From Rhodanobacteraceae bacterium (GTDB taxonomy: Bacteria; Pseudomonadota; Gammaproteobacteria; Xanthomonadales; SZUA-5): a stretch of DNA of 64,000 nucleotides. The notes under the pieces were generated by a model, which saw only the letters and a program-made list of their open reading frames with translations, was not told where the DNA came from and made no database searches. A program made the position numbers and the translations under genes. Below are positions 9,287 through 18,119 of the stretch, piece after piece; the first letter of the stretch is position 1, and each line of letters begins with the position of its first letter. The DNA is taken from positions 434,001-498,000 of the forward strand of contig JACKOW010000002.1 of the NCBI GenBank assembly GCA_024234055.1, written 5' to 3'.

Positions 9287-9346
9287 GTCCAGACAAGTCT
9301 GGACCCACAAAAGCGCGCGCCTTGGTGCGTCCAGACTTGTCTGGAC
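9287..9346. repeat. pair of GTCCAGAC-palindromes
   Basis: GTCCAGACAAGTCTGGAC at 9287-9304 and its reverse complement at 9329-9346 form a paired palindromic element between the second protease and the convergent kinase gene. The same 18-mer recurs in an intergenic hairpin at 28781-28851. Confidence 0.75.
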
Positions 9347-9379
9347 GCTCTTCGCCCGATGGACCTCCAAACTCAGACC

Positions 9380-12211
9380 TCAGTTCGCCCCAGTCAACTG
9401 CCCGCTGACTCGAACGATTTCCGCATCTGCACCCCAGCGCTGTGCGAGGCCAGCCTGCCACTCCCGCTCCGCCTCGGTGGGCTTGCGGTGCTCCACGCGC
9501 GCCAGCTTCAGCTCCACGTACTGCGCCCAATCCGCATACAGATCCGGGCGCTCGGGACCCAGCACCCGTGCTAGCGCCTGAAGATGCCGGCGGGAGGTCG
9601 CAACATCGCCATGATCAGCGGCGAATTCGGCTTCGCGCAGTTCGAAGTTGCGCAGCAACCAGGGCAGCGGCTGCGCCACGCCTGCCAGCAACTCTCGGGC
9701 TTCGGTGAGATACGCCTCGGCCTTCGGATGCACGCCATCCAGCGTCGCCGCGCGATGCGCCGTCAGCAGGGTCATGATCAGCTCCTGCGGCGTCGGCGCG
9801 GCTTGCGCGCGGCGTATCGCCAGCGCCTGATCGATCTCCGACAGGGCGCGGTCAACATCGTGATCGCCCTCGGAAGCGATCACCGCCAGCGCCTCATGCA
9901 TGCGCGCGAGGTTGCCGGGGTTGTGCTCGGCATCCGACTCCCACAGCGGTCGGATCAACTCGATCTGTTCGCGTGCTTGTGCATGGCGTCCGACCTGAAC
10001 CAGTTCCTTGGCGTAGTTCAGCCTGAACACCGCGGCACCGAAACTGGCTTGTGTCTGCCGCGGCAGATCCGCCAGCACGCGCTCATGCACGGCCAGGGCC
10101 TCCAGCTTGCGACCGCTCGCACCATAGAGATTGGCCAGGATCTGGCGCAGATAGTTGGCATTGGTGCCCTTGGGACCTTCGATACGTTCAAGCAGGGCAA
10201 TGCTGGCATTGGTGTGATCCAGCGCATCCTGGAAATGCCCCAGGTAGAACTCGGCCATGCCCAGATTGCCCAACGCCGCCGCCGTCTCGTGGTGTTCCGG
10301 GCTGTAGTAGCGCCGCGCCAGCGGTAGCGCTTCGGCGGCATGGGCACGTGCGGCCTCGTAGTCCCGCAAGGAAATCTGGGCAGCGGCCAGATTGGTCAGC
10401 GTGGTCGCCCACAGACGGCAGGCCTCGAGTTCCTGCCGATCGCAGTTCTGGCGCAGCAGCGGCAGCGCCCCGGTCAGCAGCGCCATGCCCTCCGGGCCGC
10501 GACCATGCTGACTGAGCACCGCACCCAGCGTGATTCTGCGGTCGATCGCGTCGGTGCTGTGATCGTCTGTCGGCGTGTCCTTGACCACTTGCTCCATGTC
10601 GGCGAGAGCCGGCGGGTCGCCGGCGCGCTCGCGCAGGCGCGCATCGGCGAAGGCGATCTTGCGGTAACTGGCACCGGATGTGCCGAGGTGCTGGGCGGCA
10701 TAGCGTACCGCCGTGGCGCTCAAGCGCAGACTGGCGGCCTGATCGCCCATGAGCTGATAGATCTGCGCCAGTCGCCGATACAGCTCGACAGCCGCTTCCG
10801 GGGCATCGGCGAGATCGGTCTCGACCCGCTTTTCGGCCCCGAGGACCAGATCGCGCACGCTGGGCTCCTGTTCCTCGGGCACGCTGGGCACCGCTTCGTC
10901 GAACATGCCGGTGAGAAAATCCTGCACCGATTCGGACACCTTGAGCGCGGTCTCGGCGCGCTGCCGTGCCTGCTCGGCGTCGGCGCGCAGGGCCTGCGCC
11001 AGCTCGGCCTGGACGCGCGCCTGCTGCCCAAACCATAGCGCCAGCACCAGGCTGGCCAGGGTGGCCATGGTCAGCAGCGCGGTCACGATGACACCGCCAC
11101 GATGACGTAGCGCGAACTTGCGCATCAGGTACCAGCGCGATGGTGGGTGCGCACTGACCGGCTGGTGGCTCAGGAATCGGCGCAGATCGTCGGCCAGCGC
11201 CTGGGCGCTCTGGTAGCGCCGATGCGGCTCATCAATCAGACACTTCTGCAGGATGTTGTCCAGATCCCCGCGCAGATAGCGCGCCACGCTGCGCTGGGTG
11301 AGCGCCAGCGTGGCGTCGTCGGCATGCACTTGCAATGCCGATTGAGAGGGCTTGCCCTTGCGCAACTCCGGGCGCTTGCTGCCGATCAGCAACTCCAGCG
11401 CCATCACCCCAAGCGCGTAGACATCGGTGGCGGTGCTGATCACGCCGTCCAGCAACTGCTCGGGTGCGGCGTATTCCGGGGTGAAACCGGCACCGCCCTG
11501 GCGGGTCAGTTCGGTTTCCTCGCTCAGGAACTTGGCGACACCGAAATCCAGCAGCTTGCAGCGACCTTCGGACGTGACCAGCACATTGGAAGGCTTGAGA
11601 TCGCGGTGCACGATCAGCTGGGCATGGGCGGTAGCCACGGCGTCGCAGACTTCAATCAACAGCGCAATGCGCGCAGCCGGCAGCAAACCGTGTTCGCGCA
11701 CATAGTCGGTGATGGGTAGCCCCTCGACGTACTCCATCACCAGATAGGGTTCGTCGCGCTCGCTGACGCCGCCATCGATCAGACGCGCAATATTCGGATG
11801 CTCCAGACTGGCCAGCGCCTTGCGCTCGCGCTCGAACAGACGCCGATCCAGATCCGAGAGCACCGTGCGATGCAGCAGCTTGACCGCCACACGCTGGGCG
11901 AATCCGCTGCGTTCGGCCAGAAAGACGGTGGCCATGCCACCCTGCCCCACCGGCCTGATCAGCGTGAAGTCGCCGATGCTGCGTCGTTCCGAAGCAGGCC
12001 GGTCAAGCTCGGCATCCAGCGCTGCGAGGCGCTCTTGCGGATGCACCGCGAGCGGATCGAGCGAGCGCTCCTGGGCACGCAACAGCCGGTCGACGCGCTC
12101 TCGCAGGGCCGCGTCCGGACAGTGCTGGTCCAACCAGGCCGTGCGTTCGTGCTCGGGCAGCTCGATGGCAGCGTCAAACAGCTGCCGCAGATTGAGGGGC
12201 GCATTGCTCAC
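9380..12211 (-). CDS. membrane Ser/Thr protein kinase with C-terminal TPR region
   Basis: This is a 943-residue protein. The kinase domain (about 80-345) shows the Gly-rich loop GQGGMA, the ATP lysine in VAVKLL (Lys111), the catalytic loop HRDLKPSN (Asp204) and DFGVAK (Asp222), so it should be active. A single membrane span (about 373-395) separates it from a roughly 540-residue C-terminal TPR-like helical region. A type II orientation would put the TPRs in the periplasm. GTG at 12211 was chosen because GGAG lies 8 nt upstream; a longer GTG at 12235 lacks such a site. The ECF sigma gene ends 34 bp upstream, so the two are likely co-transcribed. This kinase/TPR plus ECF pairing is recurrent in Xanthomonadales. 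Confidence 0.93.
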   Translation of the reverse strand: MSNAPLNLRQLFDAAIELPEHERTAWLDQHCPDAALRERVDRLLRAQERSLDPLAVHPQERLAALDAELDRPASERRSIGDFTLIRPVGQGGMATVFLAERSGFAQRVAVKLLHRTVLSDLDRRLFERERKALASLEHPNIARLIDGGVSERDEPYLVMEYVEGLPITDYVREHGLLPAARIALLIEVCDAVATAHAQLIVHRDLKPSNVLVTSEGRCKLLDFGVAKFLSEETELTRQGGAGFTPEYAAPEQLLDGVISTATDVYALGVMALELLIGSKRPELRKGKPSQSALQVHADDATLALTQRSVARYLRGDLDNILQKCLIDEPHRRYQSAQALADDLRRFLSHQPVSAHPPSRWYLMRKFALRHRGGVIVTALLTMATLASLVLALWFGQQARVQAELAQALRADAEQARQRAETALKVSESVQDFLTGMFDEAVPSVPEEQEPSVRDLVLGAEKRVETDLADAPEAAVELYRRLAQIYQLMGDQAASLRLSATAVRYAAQHLGTSGASYRKIAFADARLRERAGDPPALADMEQVVKDTPTDDHSTDAIDRRITLGAVLSQHGRGPEGMALLTGALPLLRQNCDRQELEACRLWATTLTNLAAAQISLRDYEAARAHAAEALPLARRYYSPEHHETAAALGNLGMAEFYLGHFQDALDHTNASIALLERIEGPKGTNANYLRQILANLYGASGRKLEALAVHERVLADLPRQTQASFGAAVFRLNYAKELVQVGRHAQAREQIELIRPLWESDAEHNPGNLARMHEALAVIASEGDHDVDRALSEIDQALAIRRAQAAPTPQELIMTLLTAHRAATLDGVHPKAEAYLTEARELLAGVAQPLPWLLRNFELREAEFAADHGDVATSRRHLQALARVLGPERPDLYADWAQYVELKLARVEHRKPTEAEREWQAGLAQRWGADAEIVRVSGQLTGAN

Positions 12212-12219
12212 GTCGACGA

Positions 12220-12223
12220 CTCC
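12220..12223 (-). promoter_or_regulatory. ribosome binding site deciding kinase start
   Basis: GGAG on the minus strand lies 8 nt before GTG 12211 and favours that start over the GTG at 12235. Confidence 0.55.
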
Positions 12224-12245
12224 GCAGTCAGCCACAGCTCACGCA

Positions 12246-12764
12246 TCATCGCACCTGCCACTGGGCCTTGATGAAGGCTTTGGCGAACTCCAGATCGCGC
12301 AAGATGGTGCGTCGGTTGAGGCTCAACATTTCGGCGATCTGCTCACCGGTGAGTCCGCCGAAATAGTGCAGTTCCAGTACCTCCGCACTGCGCGGGTCTT
12401 CCACCGCCAGCTGCCGCATCAGCTCATCGAGTTCCAGGGCGGCGTCCACGTGCACGAACATGGCGTCATCGCGCACTTCGTTCCAGTCCATCGCCTGAGC
12501 CCCGCCGCCGCGCTTGATGCGCAGACGCGCCCGCGCGCGATCGACCAACAAATGGCGCATGGCGCGCGCCGCGTAGGCGAAGAAGGCCCGTCGGTCGGCA
12601 AACTTGAGATCCTCACGTTCAACCACGCGCACATACAGCTCATGCACCAGTGCGGTGGTGTTGAGGGTGTCATTGGGGGCGATCTGGGCCTTGGCGATGC
12701 TGCGAAGATCCTGGTACAGATGGCTGAACAGGGCGTTGGCGTCGTCCGGGATAGCGCTGCTCAT
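12246..12764 (-). CDS. ECF-type RNA polymerase sigma factor (Sigma70_ECF / TIGR02999-like)
   Basis: This is a 172-residue protein. Region 2 contains ALVHELYVRVV and FAYAARAMRHLLVDRARAR, and region 4 contains LHYFGGLTGEQIAEMLSLNRRTILRDLEFAK. That pattern belongs to the Sigma70_ECF family (PF07638) often encoded beside Ser/Thr kinases. It would direct RNA polymerase to a small regulon in response to a signal, possibly through phosphorylation by the downstream kinase (inference). ATG 12764 has GGAG 6 nt upstream; an in-frame ATG at 12776 is possible. No anti-sigma factor is visible nearby. The upstream beta-helix gene ends 21 bp before this start, suggesting one three-gene transcript. Confidence 0.92.
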   Translation of the reverse strand: MSSAIPDDANALFSHLYQDLRSIAKAQIAPNDTLNTTALVHELYVRVVEREDLKFADRRAFFAYAARAMRHLLVDRARARLRIKRGGGAQAMDWNEVRDDAMFVHVDAALELDELMRQLAVEDPRSAEVLELHYFGGLTGEQIAEMLSLNRRTILRDLEFAKAFIKAQWQVR

Positions 12765-12785
12765 GCGGGTCTCCATTTCGCGGTG

Positions 12786-14063
12786 TCACTCCATGCCATC
12801 GTAGAACACTCGCTCACCTTCCAGCGCCCCAATATCGACATGCGCGCCTTCCAGGCGGCGCAGGTGATTGGCGTCCAGCGCTTCCGGCACGCCTAGCGCG
12901 CCGGGTCCCGATTCGCCCCGCGCCGTGTCGCTGCCGGCGTCCATGACCGGCGAACCCGGCAGTGGCATGCCCTGGGTCGACAGCATCGGATCCAAGGTCA
13001 AGGTGCCAGGCGCCACAGGCCAGCTGGACGGTTCGGTCATGCCGTGGATCAGGTTGCCGCGCTGCAGGAAATTGCCGGCCGGCGCTGCACCCTCGTAAAA
13101 GCGAAAGCCGCCGCTGACCAGGTTGTTGTCGAACTGGCCGCTGCTGTTGGCATAGAAGCCGAGCACCGTATAGGCATTGACAATGGTGTTGTTGAGCACG
13201 CGCGCGCTCATCTGCCCCCCTGACCCGCCAAGCAGAATGCCGTAGCGACCGGCGCCCGCGACCTGATCCAGCAGCAGCAGATTGTCGTGCAGCATAAGGT
13301 TGACGCTGGCCGAATCAACGCTCACCACTTCGACGCCGCTGGCATATCGACGCGACGGCGTGGCGACAGCGGGCAGCATCTGGTTGCGACGGATGATCGC
13401 CTCCCATGTGCCGCTACCCCCGAGACTGCCGAACAGCGCCTTGTGCGCGGATTGGACCATCACCACGTCCTCCGGGCGGAAGCGGTTGTCTTCAACGAGG
13501 ATCTGGCCGCCACTGCTGCCACTGCCGACAGCAGCAACGGAATTGGGCGCGGCATTGTCGGAACCGATTTCGAACTGATTGCGACGGATGCGGACCTGGG
13601 ATCGCGCGCCGCCGCTCTGATTCATGCTGACTTGCAATTGCGTGGAAGCGCCAGTCGCGTTGCCGCGAAAGGACAACTGCTGCAGCGTCAGCTCACCGGC
13701 CTGCGCCCCGTTGACCGCAAAGAACCAACTGCCGCCGACGATCTGCACACCGCTGACGGTCACCGCCCAGGGCACTGCACTGTTGATGCTCATCAGATGC
13801 GATTCGGTCGATGTCAGGCTCAGTGACACGCCGGGCGCAGTGATGATCGACAGCGGCTTGAAGATCTGCAGTCGCTCGCTGACGCTGGCACTGCTGACGA
13901 TGTGCAACGTGTCGCCCGGCTGGGCGAAATCGATACAGCTCATCAGTGTGCTGTTGCACGGCGATGGGCCGGGCCAGTCCAGCGTGGCTGCCGATAGCGG
14001 CGCGGCCGAAATCAGGGCAAGCAGCATTGCCGCAAATTGCAGGCTGTGTGGGCTTGGGCGCAT
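12786..14063 (-). CDS. secreted right-handed beta-helix protein with C-terminal FYDGME tag
   Basis: This is a 425-residue protein with a signal peptide (MRPSPHSLQFAAMLLALISA..., Ala-x-Ala near residue 24). The body is a parallel beta-helix of repeated short strands (for example RNQFEIGS, VEDNRFRPEDV, LHDNLLLL, VLNNTIVN). It ends in a choice-of-anchor-Q-like block (PGSPVMDAGSD ... VDIGALE) and then VFYDGME at the very C-terminus, a variant of the GFE tag seen on seven other exported proteins here. No catalytic residues are recognised. ATG 14063 has GGAG 7 nt upstream; the longer open frame would begin inside the divergent promoter region. It probably heads the operon with the sigma factor and kinase. 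Confidence 0.8.
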   Translation of the reverse strand: MRPSPHSLQFAAMLLALISAAPLSAATLDWPGPSPCNSTLMSCIDFAQPGDTLHIVSSASVSERLQIFKPLSIITAPGVSLSLTSTESHLMSINSAVPWAVTVSGVQIVGGSWFFAVNGAQAGELTLQQLSFRGNATGASTQLQVSMNQSGGARSQVRIRRNQFEIGSDNAAPNSVAAVGSGSSGGQILVEDNRFRPEDVVMVQSAHKALFGSLGGSGTWEAIIRRNQMLPAVATPSRRYASGVEVVSVDSASVNLMLHDNLLLLDQVAGAGRYGILLGGSGGQMSARVLNNTIVNAYTVLGFYANSSGQFDNNLVSGGFRFYEGAAPAGNFLQRGNLIHGMTEPSSWPVAPGTLTLDPMLSTQGMPLPGSPVMDAGSDTARGESGPGALGVPEALDANHLRRLEGAHVDIGALEGERVFYDGME

Positions 14064-14219
14064 GGCGACACTCCGATTCGATCTGACCAGTCCACCCAAG
14101 CGCTGTCTGGCGGCCAAATGCGACATGGCGCACAAAACAGACCGATCGCAGGCGGCGATGTCGCAATCGGTCACCTGACAGCGCTTGTGCAGGCAATCCC
14201 CGAATCCGGAGCTACCTGC

Positions 14220-15956
14220 ATGTATTCCTGTCGATTGCTACTCTGCGGCCTGCTCGCCCTGGGCAGCAGCGCCCATGCCGATGTATTCACGGTGGGCTCG
14301 GGCGCCGCCTGCACCCATGCCTCGATCCAGGACGCCATCACGGCCGGGCTCGCCAATGGCACCGGCCTGGATGTCATCAATGTCGCCCGCAACCGCAGCT
14401 ACACGGCGCAGGCCCTGGTCGCACAGAACGACACTCTGGTGATCCAGGGTGGCTTTGCCGACTGCAGCAGCGCTACCGGTGACCCGAACAATCCGACGGT
14501 GCTCTCGGGCGCCGGCGGGGCTGCCGCCCCGGTGCTGCGCATTCAGGGTAGTGGCAACGTCACGCTGCGCAATCTGGTGCTGCAAGGCGGCGATGCGCCG
14601 GCCAATGCCGATGGCGGCGGTCTGGCGATCGTCGACGGGCCGCATCAGATCACGCTGAACAATGTCCAGCTGGCCAGCAACCACGCTGGACGCGGCGCCG
14701 GGATGGCGGTGACCACGGGCGTCAGCACCATCAGCGTCACCTTCCAGGGCGACAGCCGCATCTACGGCAATCAGGCCAGCAGCGACGGTGGCGGCATCTA
14801 TTGCCGGAGCGCCAGTCTGTCGCTGGTGACCGAGAACTTGATCATCAACTCCAACACCAGCGGCCGCGACGGCGGCGGTGTCTATGCCGAAAACTGCGGC
14901 ATCGATCTGGCCAGCGGCCATGCGCTGGGAGCGCTCTGGAACAATCAGGCGGTGCGCAACGGCGGTGGCATATATGTGTTCGGCGCTTTCGGCGGCACCC
15001 GTATCTACTCGCTGTTCAGCGATGCACTGACCCGGCTCAACGCCAATAACGCCACCGTCGGTGGCGGCGCCGTGTACGCCGCTGATGGTGCCCGCGTGGA
15101 TATCCAGAACATCGAAGTGGTCGACAATTCCGCGCAGGATGGCGGCGCCATTCTGATGCGCGGCAGCAGCGGCAGCATCAACAATGATCTGACGATTGCC
15201 TCCAGCGGCGTTGCTCCCGCTGCTGTCGCCTGCCCCATCGGGCGCATCTGCAACCGCTACATCAACAACCGCAGCTCCGTGGGCGGGGTGGTCAGCAATG
15301 GCGCCGCCGCCATCGCCTACCGACTGGAAAACGGTAGTGCCGGTCGCGCCCACATCCAGCGCGCCAGCTTCGAGGGCAACCAGGGCGGACGCGTCATCCA
15401 CAGTTTCATCCCCAGCGCAGGCGCCTTCAATCAGATGGAGTTGATCAATATCGCGCTGTTCGGCAACCAGCAGACCGACCCTCAGGGCGCACTGATCTAT
15501 GGCCAGAAGATGACCCTGAATTTCGTCAGCATCGCCGGCAACACGCTCACTGGCAGCGCCGTGATACGTGGATTCGATCTGCAGACCGTACTCGGCTATG
15601 TCGCCGCCTTCCAGCCAGGCAAACCGCTGCTGCTGCAAAGCGGCGGCTCGGTGCTCAGCGGCTACCTGATCGCGAATGATCTCAGCGGCATTCCACCCAC
15701 GGTTAATAACCTCGAGGCCGACCCGCTGTTCGTCAGTGCCAGCGATCTGCACCTGCGCCCAGGGTCGCTGGCGATCGACTACGCGACGTCTTCAGCGGCT
15801 CTGGCACCGCCTTACAACACCGACATCTTCGGCCAGCCGCGCCCGGTCGACGACAGTCAGGTACCCAACGCCTTCGGCCCCATCGATGTCGGCGCCTACG
15901 AGTCCGAGGCCGACGCGCTCTTCGCCAACGGCTTTGAACCCTGTTTCAGCTGCTAG
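14220..15956 (+). CDS. secreted beta-helix protein, choice-of-anchor Q type, with C-terminal LFANGFE tag
   Basis: This 578-residue protein starts at ATG 14220 (GGAG 8 nt upstream) with a clear signal peptide ending SSAHA. Next comes GSGAACTHASIQDAI, typical of the first turn of pectate-lyase-like helices. A long parallel beta-helix follows with Gly-rich turns (SDGGGIYC, RDGGGVYA, VRNGGGIYV, VGGGAVYA). The choice-of-anchor Q block (LRPGSLAIDYA ... GPIDVGAYE) precedes LFANGFE, which is followed by only five residues including two Cys. It is a likely surface or secreted protein of unknown binding role. It is divergent from the preceding gene, with which it shares architecture. Confidence 0.82.
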   Translation: MYSCRLLLCGLLALGSSAHADVFTVGSGAACTHASIQDAITAGLANGTGLDVINVARNRSYTAQALVAQNDTLVIQGGFADCSSATGDPNNPTVLSGAGGAAAPVLRIQGSGNVTLRNLVLQGGDAPANADGGGLAIVDGPHQITLNNVQLASNHAGRGAGMAVTTGVSTISVTFQGDSRIYGNQASSDGGGIYCRSASLSLVTENLIINSNTSGRDGGGVYAENCGIDLASGHALGALWNNQAVRNGGGIYVFGAFGGTRIYSLFSDALTRLNANNATVGGGAVYAADGARVDIQNIEVVDNSAQDGGAILMRGSSGSINNDLTIASSGVAPAAVACPIGRICNRYINNRSSVGGVVSNGAAAIAYRLENGSAGRAHIQRASFEGNQGGRVIHSFIPSAGAFNQMELINIALFGNQQTDPQGALIYGQKMTLNFVSIAGNTLTGSAVIRGFDLQTVLGYVAAFQPGKPLLLQSGGSVLSGYLIANDLSGIPPTVNNLEADPLFVSASDLHLRPGSLAIDYATSSAALAPPYNTDIFGQPRPVDDSQVPNAFGPIDVGAYESEADALFANGFEPCFSC

Positions 15957-15980
15957 CGCCGGACCGAGAAGCAGCCTTTT

Positions 15981-16046
15981 GTAGGAGCGACCTCGCGTCG
16001 CGACCGCTCTCGCGAGGCAACGGTCGCGCCGCAAGGGCGCTCCTAC
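15981..16046. repeat. inverted GTAGGAGCG-type intergenic repeat
   Basis: GTAGGAGCGACCTCGCGTCG and its degenerate inverse ending GGGCGCTCCTAC flank about 15 bp and can form a long hairpin. Single or partial arms recur at 29274-29300, 35051-35077, 45822-45847 and 54054-54080. Confidence 0.75.
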
Positions 16047-16086
16047 CAGGGCCATGCGCCACGACGCCAGCCACCTTGCACGGAGT

Positions 16087-16104
16087 CACCCGCACGCGCG
16101 GGTG
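16087..16104. repeat. short hairpin upstream of the beta-helix gene
   Basis: CACCCGC and GCGGGTG form a 7-bp stem with a 4-nt loop, 26 bp before the start codon of the next gene. A role in the leader is possible but unproven. Confidence 0.35.
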
Positions 16105-16130
16105 CTTGTCCCACCCACCAGGAGACCATC

Positions 16131-17888
16131 ATGAAAGCCACGATCCCCCTGGCGCTGCTCTGCGCCAGCCTCTGCACCCAGGCCCTTGCCGACAACGAAT
16201 TCAGCGTAGGCACTGGCCCGGGCTGCACCCATGCCACGATCCAGTCAGCATTGGACGCCGCCGCCAATGACGGGCCAGTTCCATCCCTGATCAAGATCAC
16301 TCGCACGCTGAGCTACACCCAGCAGGCACTGCGCATCAACGATCGCGAGTACGTGGAATTGCGCGGCGGTTACGCCCGCTGCACGGACACCCTGCCCGAC
16401 GCCGGCTACACCCGCATCGACGGCAGCGGTGGTATCCCGCAAACGGTCATTGCGGTGGTCGGCAACTATCCGTCCACGGTGCGACTGGCTGGCCTGGAGA
16501 TTGTCGGCGGCGATGCCGAGGACCATGAATACGGCGGCGCCGTCTATGCCCGTCATGGTGGCTTGCTGGTCATCGCCGCCAGCTCCATCCACGACAATCG
16601 CGCCGGCTACGGCGGCGGCATCGCCATCGAAGGTCGCGGCACCGAACTGGCCTTGCGCGACGATGTGCTGGTGTACAGCAATTCGGCCATGTACGAAGGC
16701 GGCGGCGCCTGGTGTCGCGACGGCTCGGTGTACGCCAACGCCCGCGGAACCGGCTTCTTCAACAACAACGCACTCAACGAAGGTGGCGGACTACGCCTCA
16801 GCCATTGCAACGCCGAACTGGCCAGCAACGGTCCGTTCAATGCCGGGATACTCTATGGCAACACCTCGTACAACGGTGCAGGCCTCAGCGCCACCGATTC
16901 GGTCATCAAGGTCTACAGCACCCAGAGCAACGCCCCCAACCGCATCGCCTACAACCGGGCCACCAACAACGGCGGTGGCTTTGCCCTGCGCAACGCCTCG
17001 TCGATCACCCTGTGGGATACCTTGATCGAGGGCAATGCCGCCAGCACCGGCGGCGCCGGCTGGGTCTATTCCAGCACCGCCAGCGATCCACGCATCCGCT
17101 TGCGCAGCGCTCGCAACCGCGACGCCGAAACCCCGATCACCGCGGTGGCCTGCGCCAGCGGCATCAACTGCAATCGCGTCACCGGCAACACCTCCCGCGC
17201 CACCGGCAGCTCACCGGGCGATGGCGCCGCCTTCTATTACGACTGGAGTTCGCCGACCGGCTGCAACTTTCCCTTCAGCTGTGCCTGGCCCACCGGCTTT
17301 GTCGCCGATGCCGACATCCAGGACGCCCAGATCGACCGCAACAGCGGCCATTCGTTGATCTACTACCGCCAGCACTACAATCATTACGCCATTACCCAGT
17401 CGCTGATCTTCGCCAACACCGTCAGCGATGCGCTGATCAAGACCGGCGATGACGACAAGGTCTGGATTGCCCAGACCACCATCACCGGCAACAGCATCGG
17501 CAGCGCCGTCGTGCGTGCGCCGCAACTGGATCTGCGCTGCGCCATCGTCAATCAGGCCGGCATCATCCGCCAGGGCAACGGCAACCTGACTGCGCAGTTC
17601 GTGCTGGTGCCCAGCACCAGTCAGCTGCCCAGCAACACCAGCATCTTCCAGGGCACGCCGCGATTCATGTCGATCGCGAACGACAACTACCGACTGTTCC
17701 CGGGTCAGTTCCGTTTCGATCCGGTTCCTTCGCCGGGGATCGACATCGCCAGCAGCTGCGGCGTGTTCCAGCGCGGCAACGACCAGGACGGCCTAGTGCG
17801 CCCCGCCGACATCGCCGCCGCGCCCAATCAGTTCGGCACGCTGGATCTGGGCCCGTACGAGGCGCGGATCGTCCTGTCCACATTCTGA
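16131..17888 (+). CDS. secreted right-handed beta-helix protein without GFE tag
   Basis: This 585-residue protein has a signal peptide (MKATIPLALLCASLCTQALA) and GTGPGCTHATIQSAL at the mature N-terminus, paralogous to the preceding gene. Helix turns rich in Gly (YGGAVYA, YGGGIAIEG, YEGGGAWC, NGGGFALR) follow, then a degenerate choice-of-anchor-Q-like end (TLDLGPYE). In contrast to its neighbours it ends VLSTF and lacks the F-x-x-GFE motif. The start has a strong AGGAG site. The function is unknown; adhesive or carbohydrate-binding roles are common for the fold. It probably arose by tandem duplication with 14220-15956. Confidence 0.82.
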   Translation: MKATIPLALLCASLCTQALADNEFSVGTGPGCTHATIQSALDAAANDGPVPSLIKITRTLSYTQQALRINDREYVELRGGYARCTDTLPDAGYTRIDGSGGIPQTVIAVVGNYPSTVRLAGLEIVGGDAEDHEYGGAVYARHGGLLVIAASSIHDNRAGYGGGIAIEGRGTELALRDDVLVYSNSAMYEGGGAWCRDGSVYANARGTGFFNNNALNEGGGLRLSHCNAELASNGPFNAGILYGNTSYNGAGLSATDSVIKVYSTQSNAPNRIAYNRATNNGGGFALRNASSITLWDTLIEGNAASTGGAGWVYSSTASDPRIRLRSARNRDAETPITAVACASGINCNRVTGNTSRATGSSPGDGAAFYYDWSSPTGCNFPFSCAWPTGFVADADIQDAQIDRNSGHSLIYYRQHYNHYAITQSLIFANTVSDALIKTGDDDKVWIAQTTITGNSIGSAVVRAPQLDLRCAIVNQAGIIRQGNGNLTAQFVLVPSTSQLPSNTSIFQGTPRFMSIANDNYRLFPGQFRFDPVPSPGIDIASSCGVFQRGNDQDGLVRPADIAAAPNQFGTLDLGPYEARIVLSTF

Positions 17889-18085
17889 GAGAGGCGCCTG
17901 GGCCGCGGCGAGGCGCTGCTTCCCGGTGCAAACTGCCTTTCCCGGCTCCGGCGACGGGATCGGCTGAGTGCTACCACCGCAGCGCCGATGGCGCTGTGGA
18001 TTGGTCGCGGCAGTGGGCGCGATTACCGGATCAGATCACAGCCTGAGTTGATTTCGATCAACGCGGCGGTCAAGATCAGTCGCCA

Positions 18086-18091
18086 TATAAT
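18086..18091 (+). promoter_or_regulatory. candidate -10 box upstream of the multiheme cytochrome gene
   Basis: A perfect TATAAT lies 29 bp before ATG 18120 in otherwise GC-rich DNA. No convincing -35 at 16-18 bp is seen, so this is a weak call. Confidence 0.3.
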
Positions 18092-18119
18092 GCATTGTAC
18101 TAATGTAGGTAGTGCTCAT

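Noticed and set aside
9160..9379. Paired GTCCAGAC palindromes considered as ends of an insertion sequence
   Set aside because: The sequence between them is only 24 bp and there is no transposase in the window.
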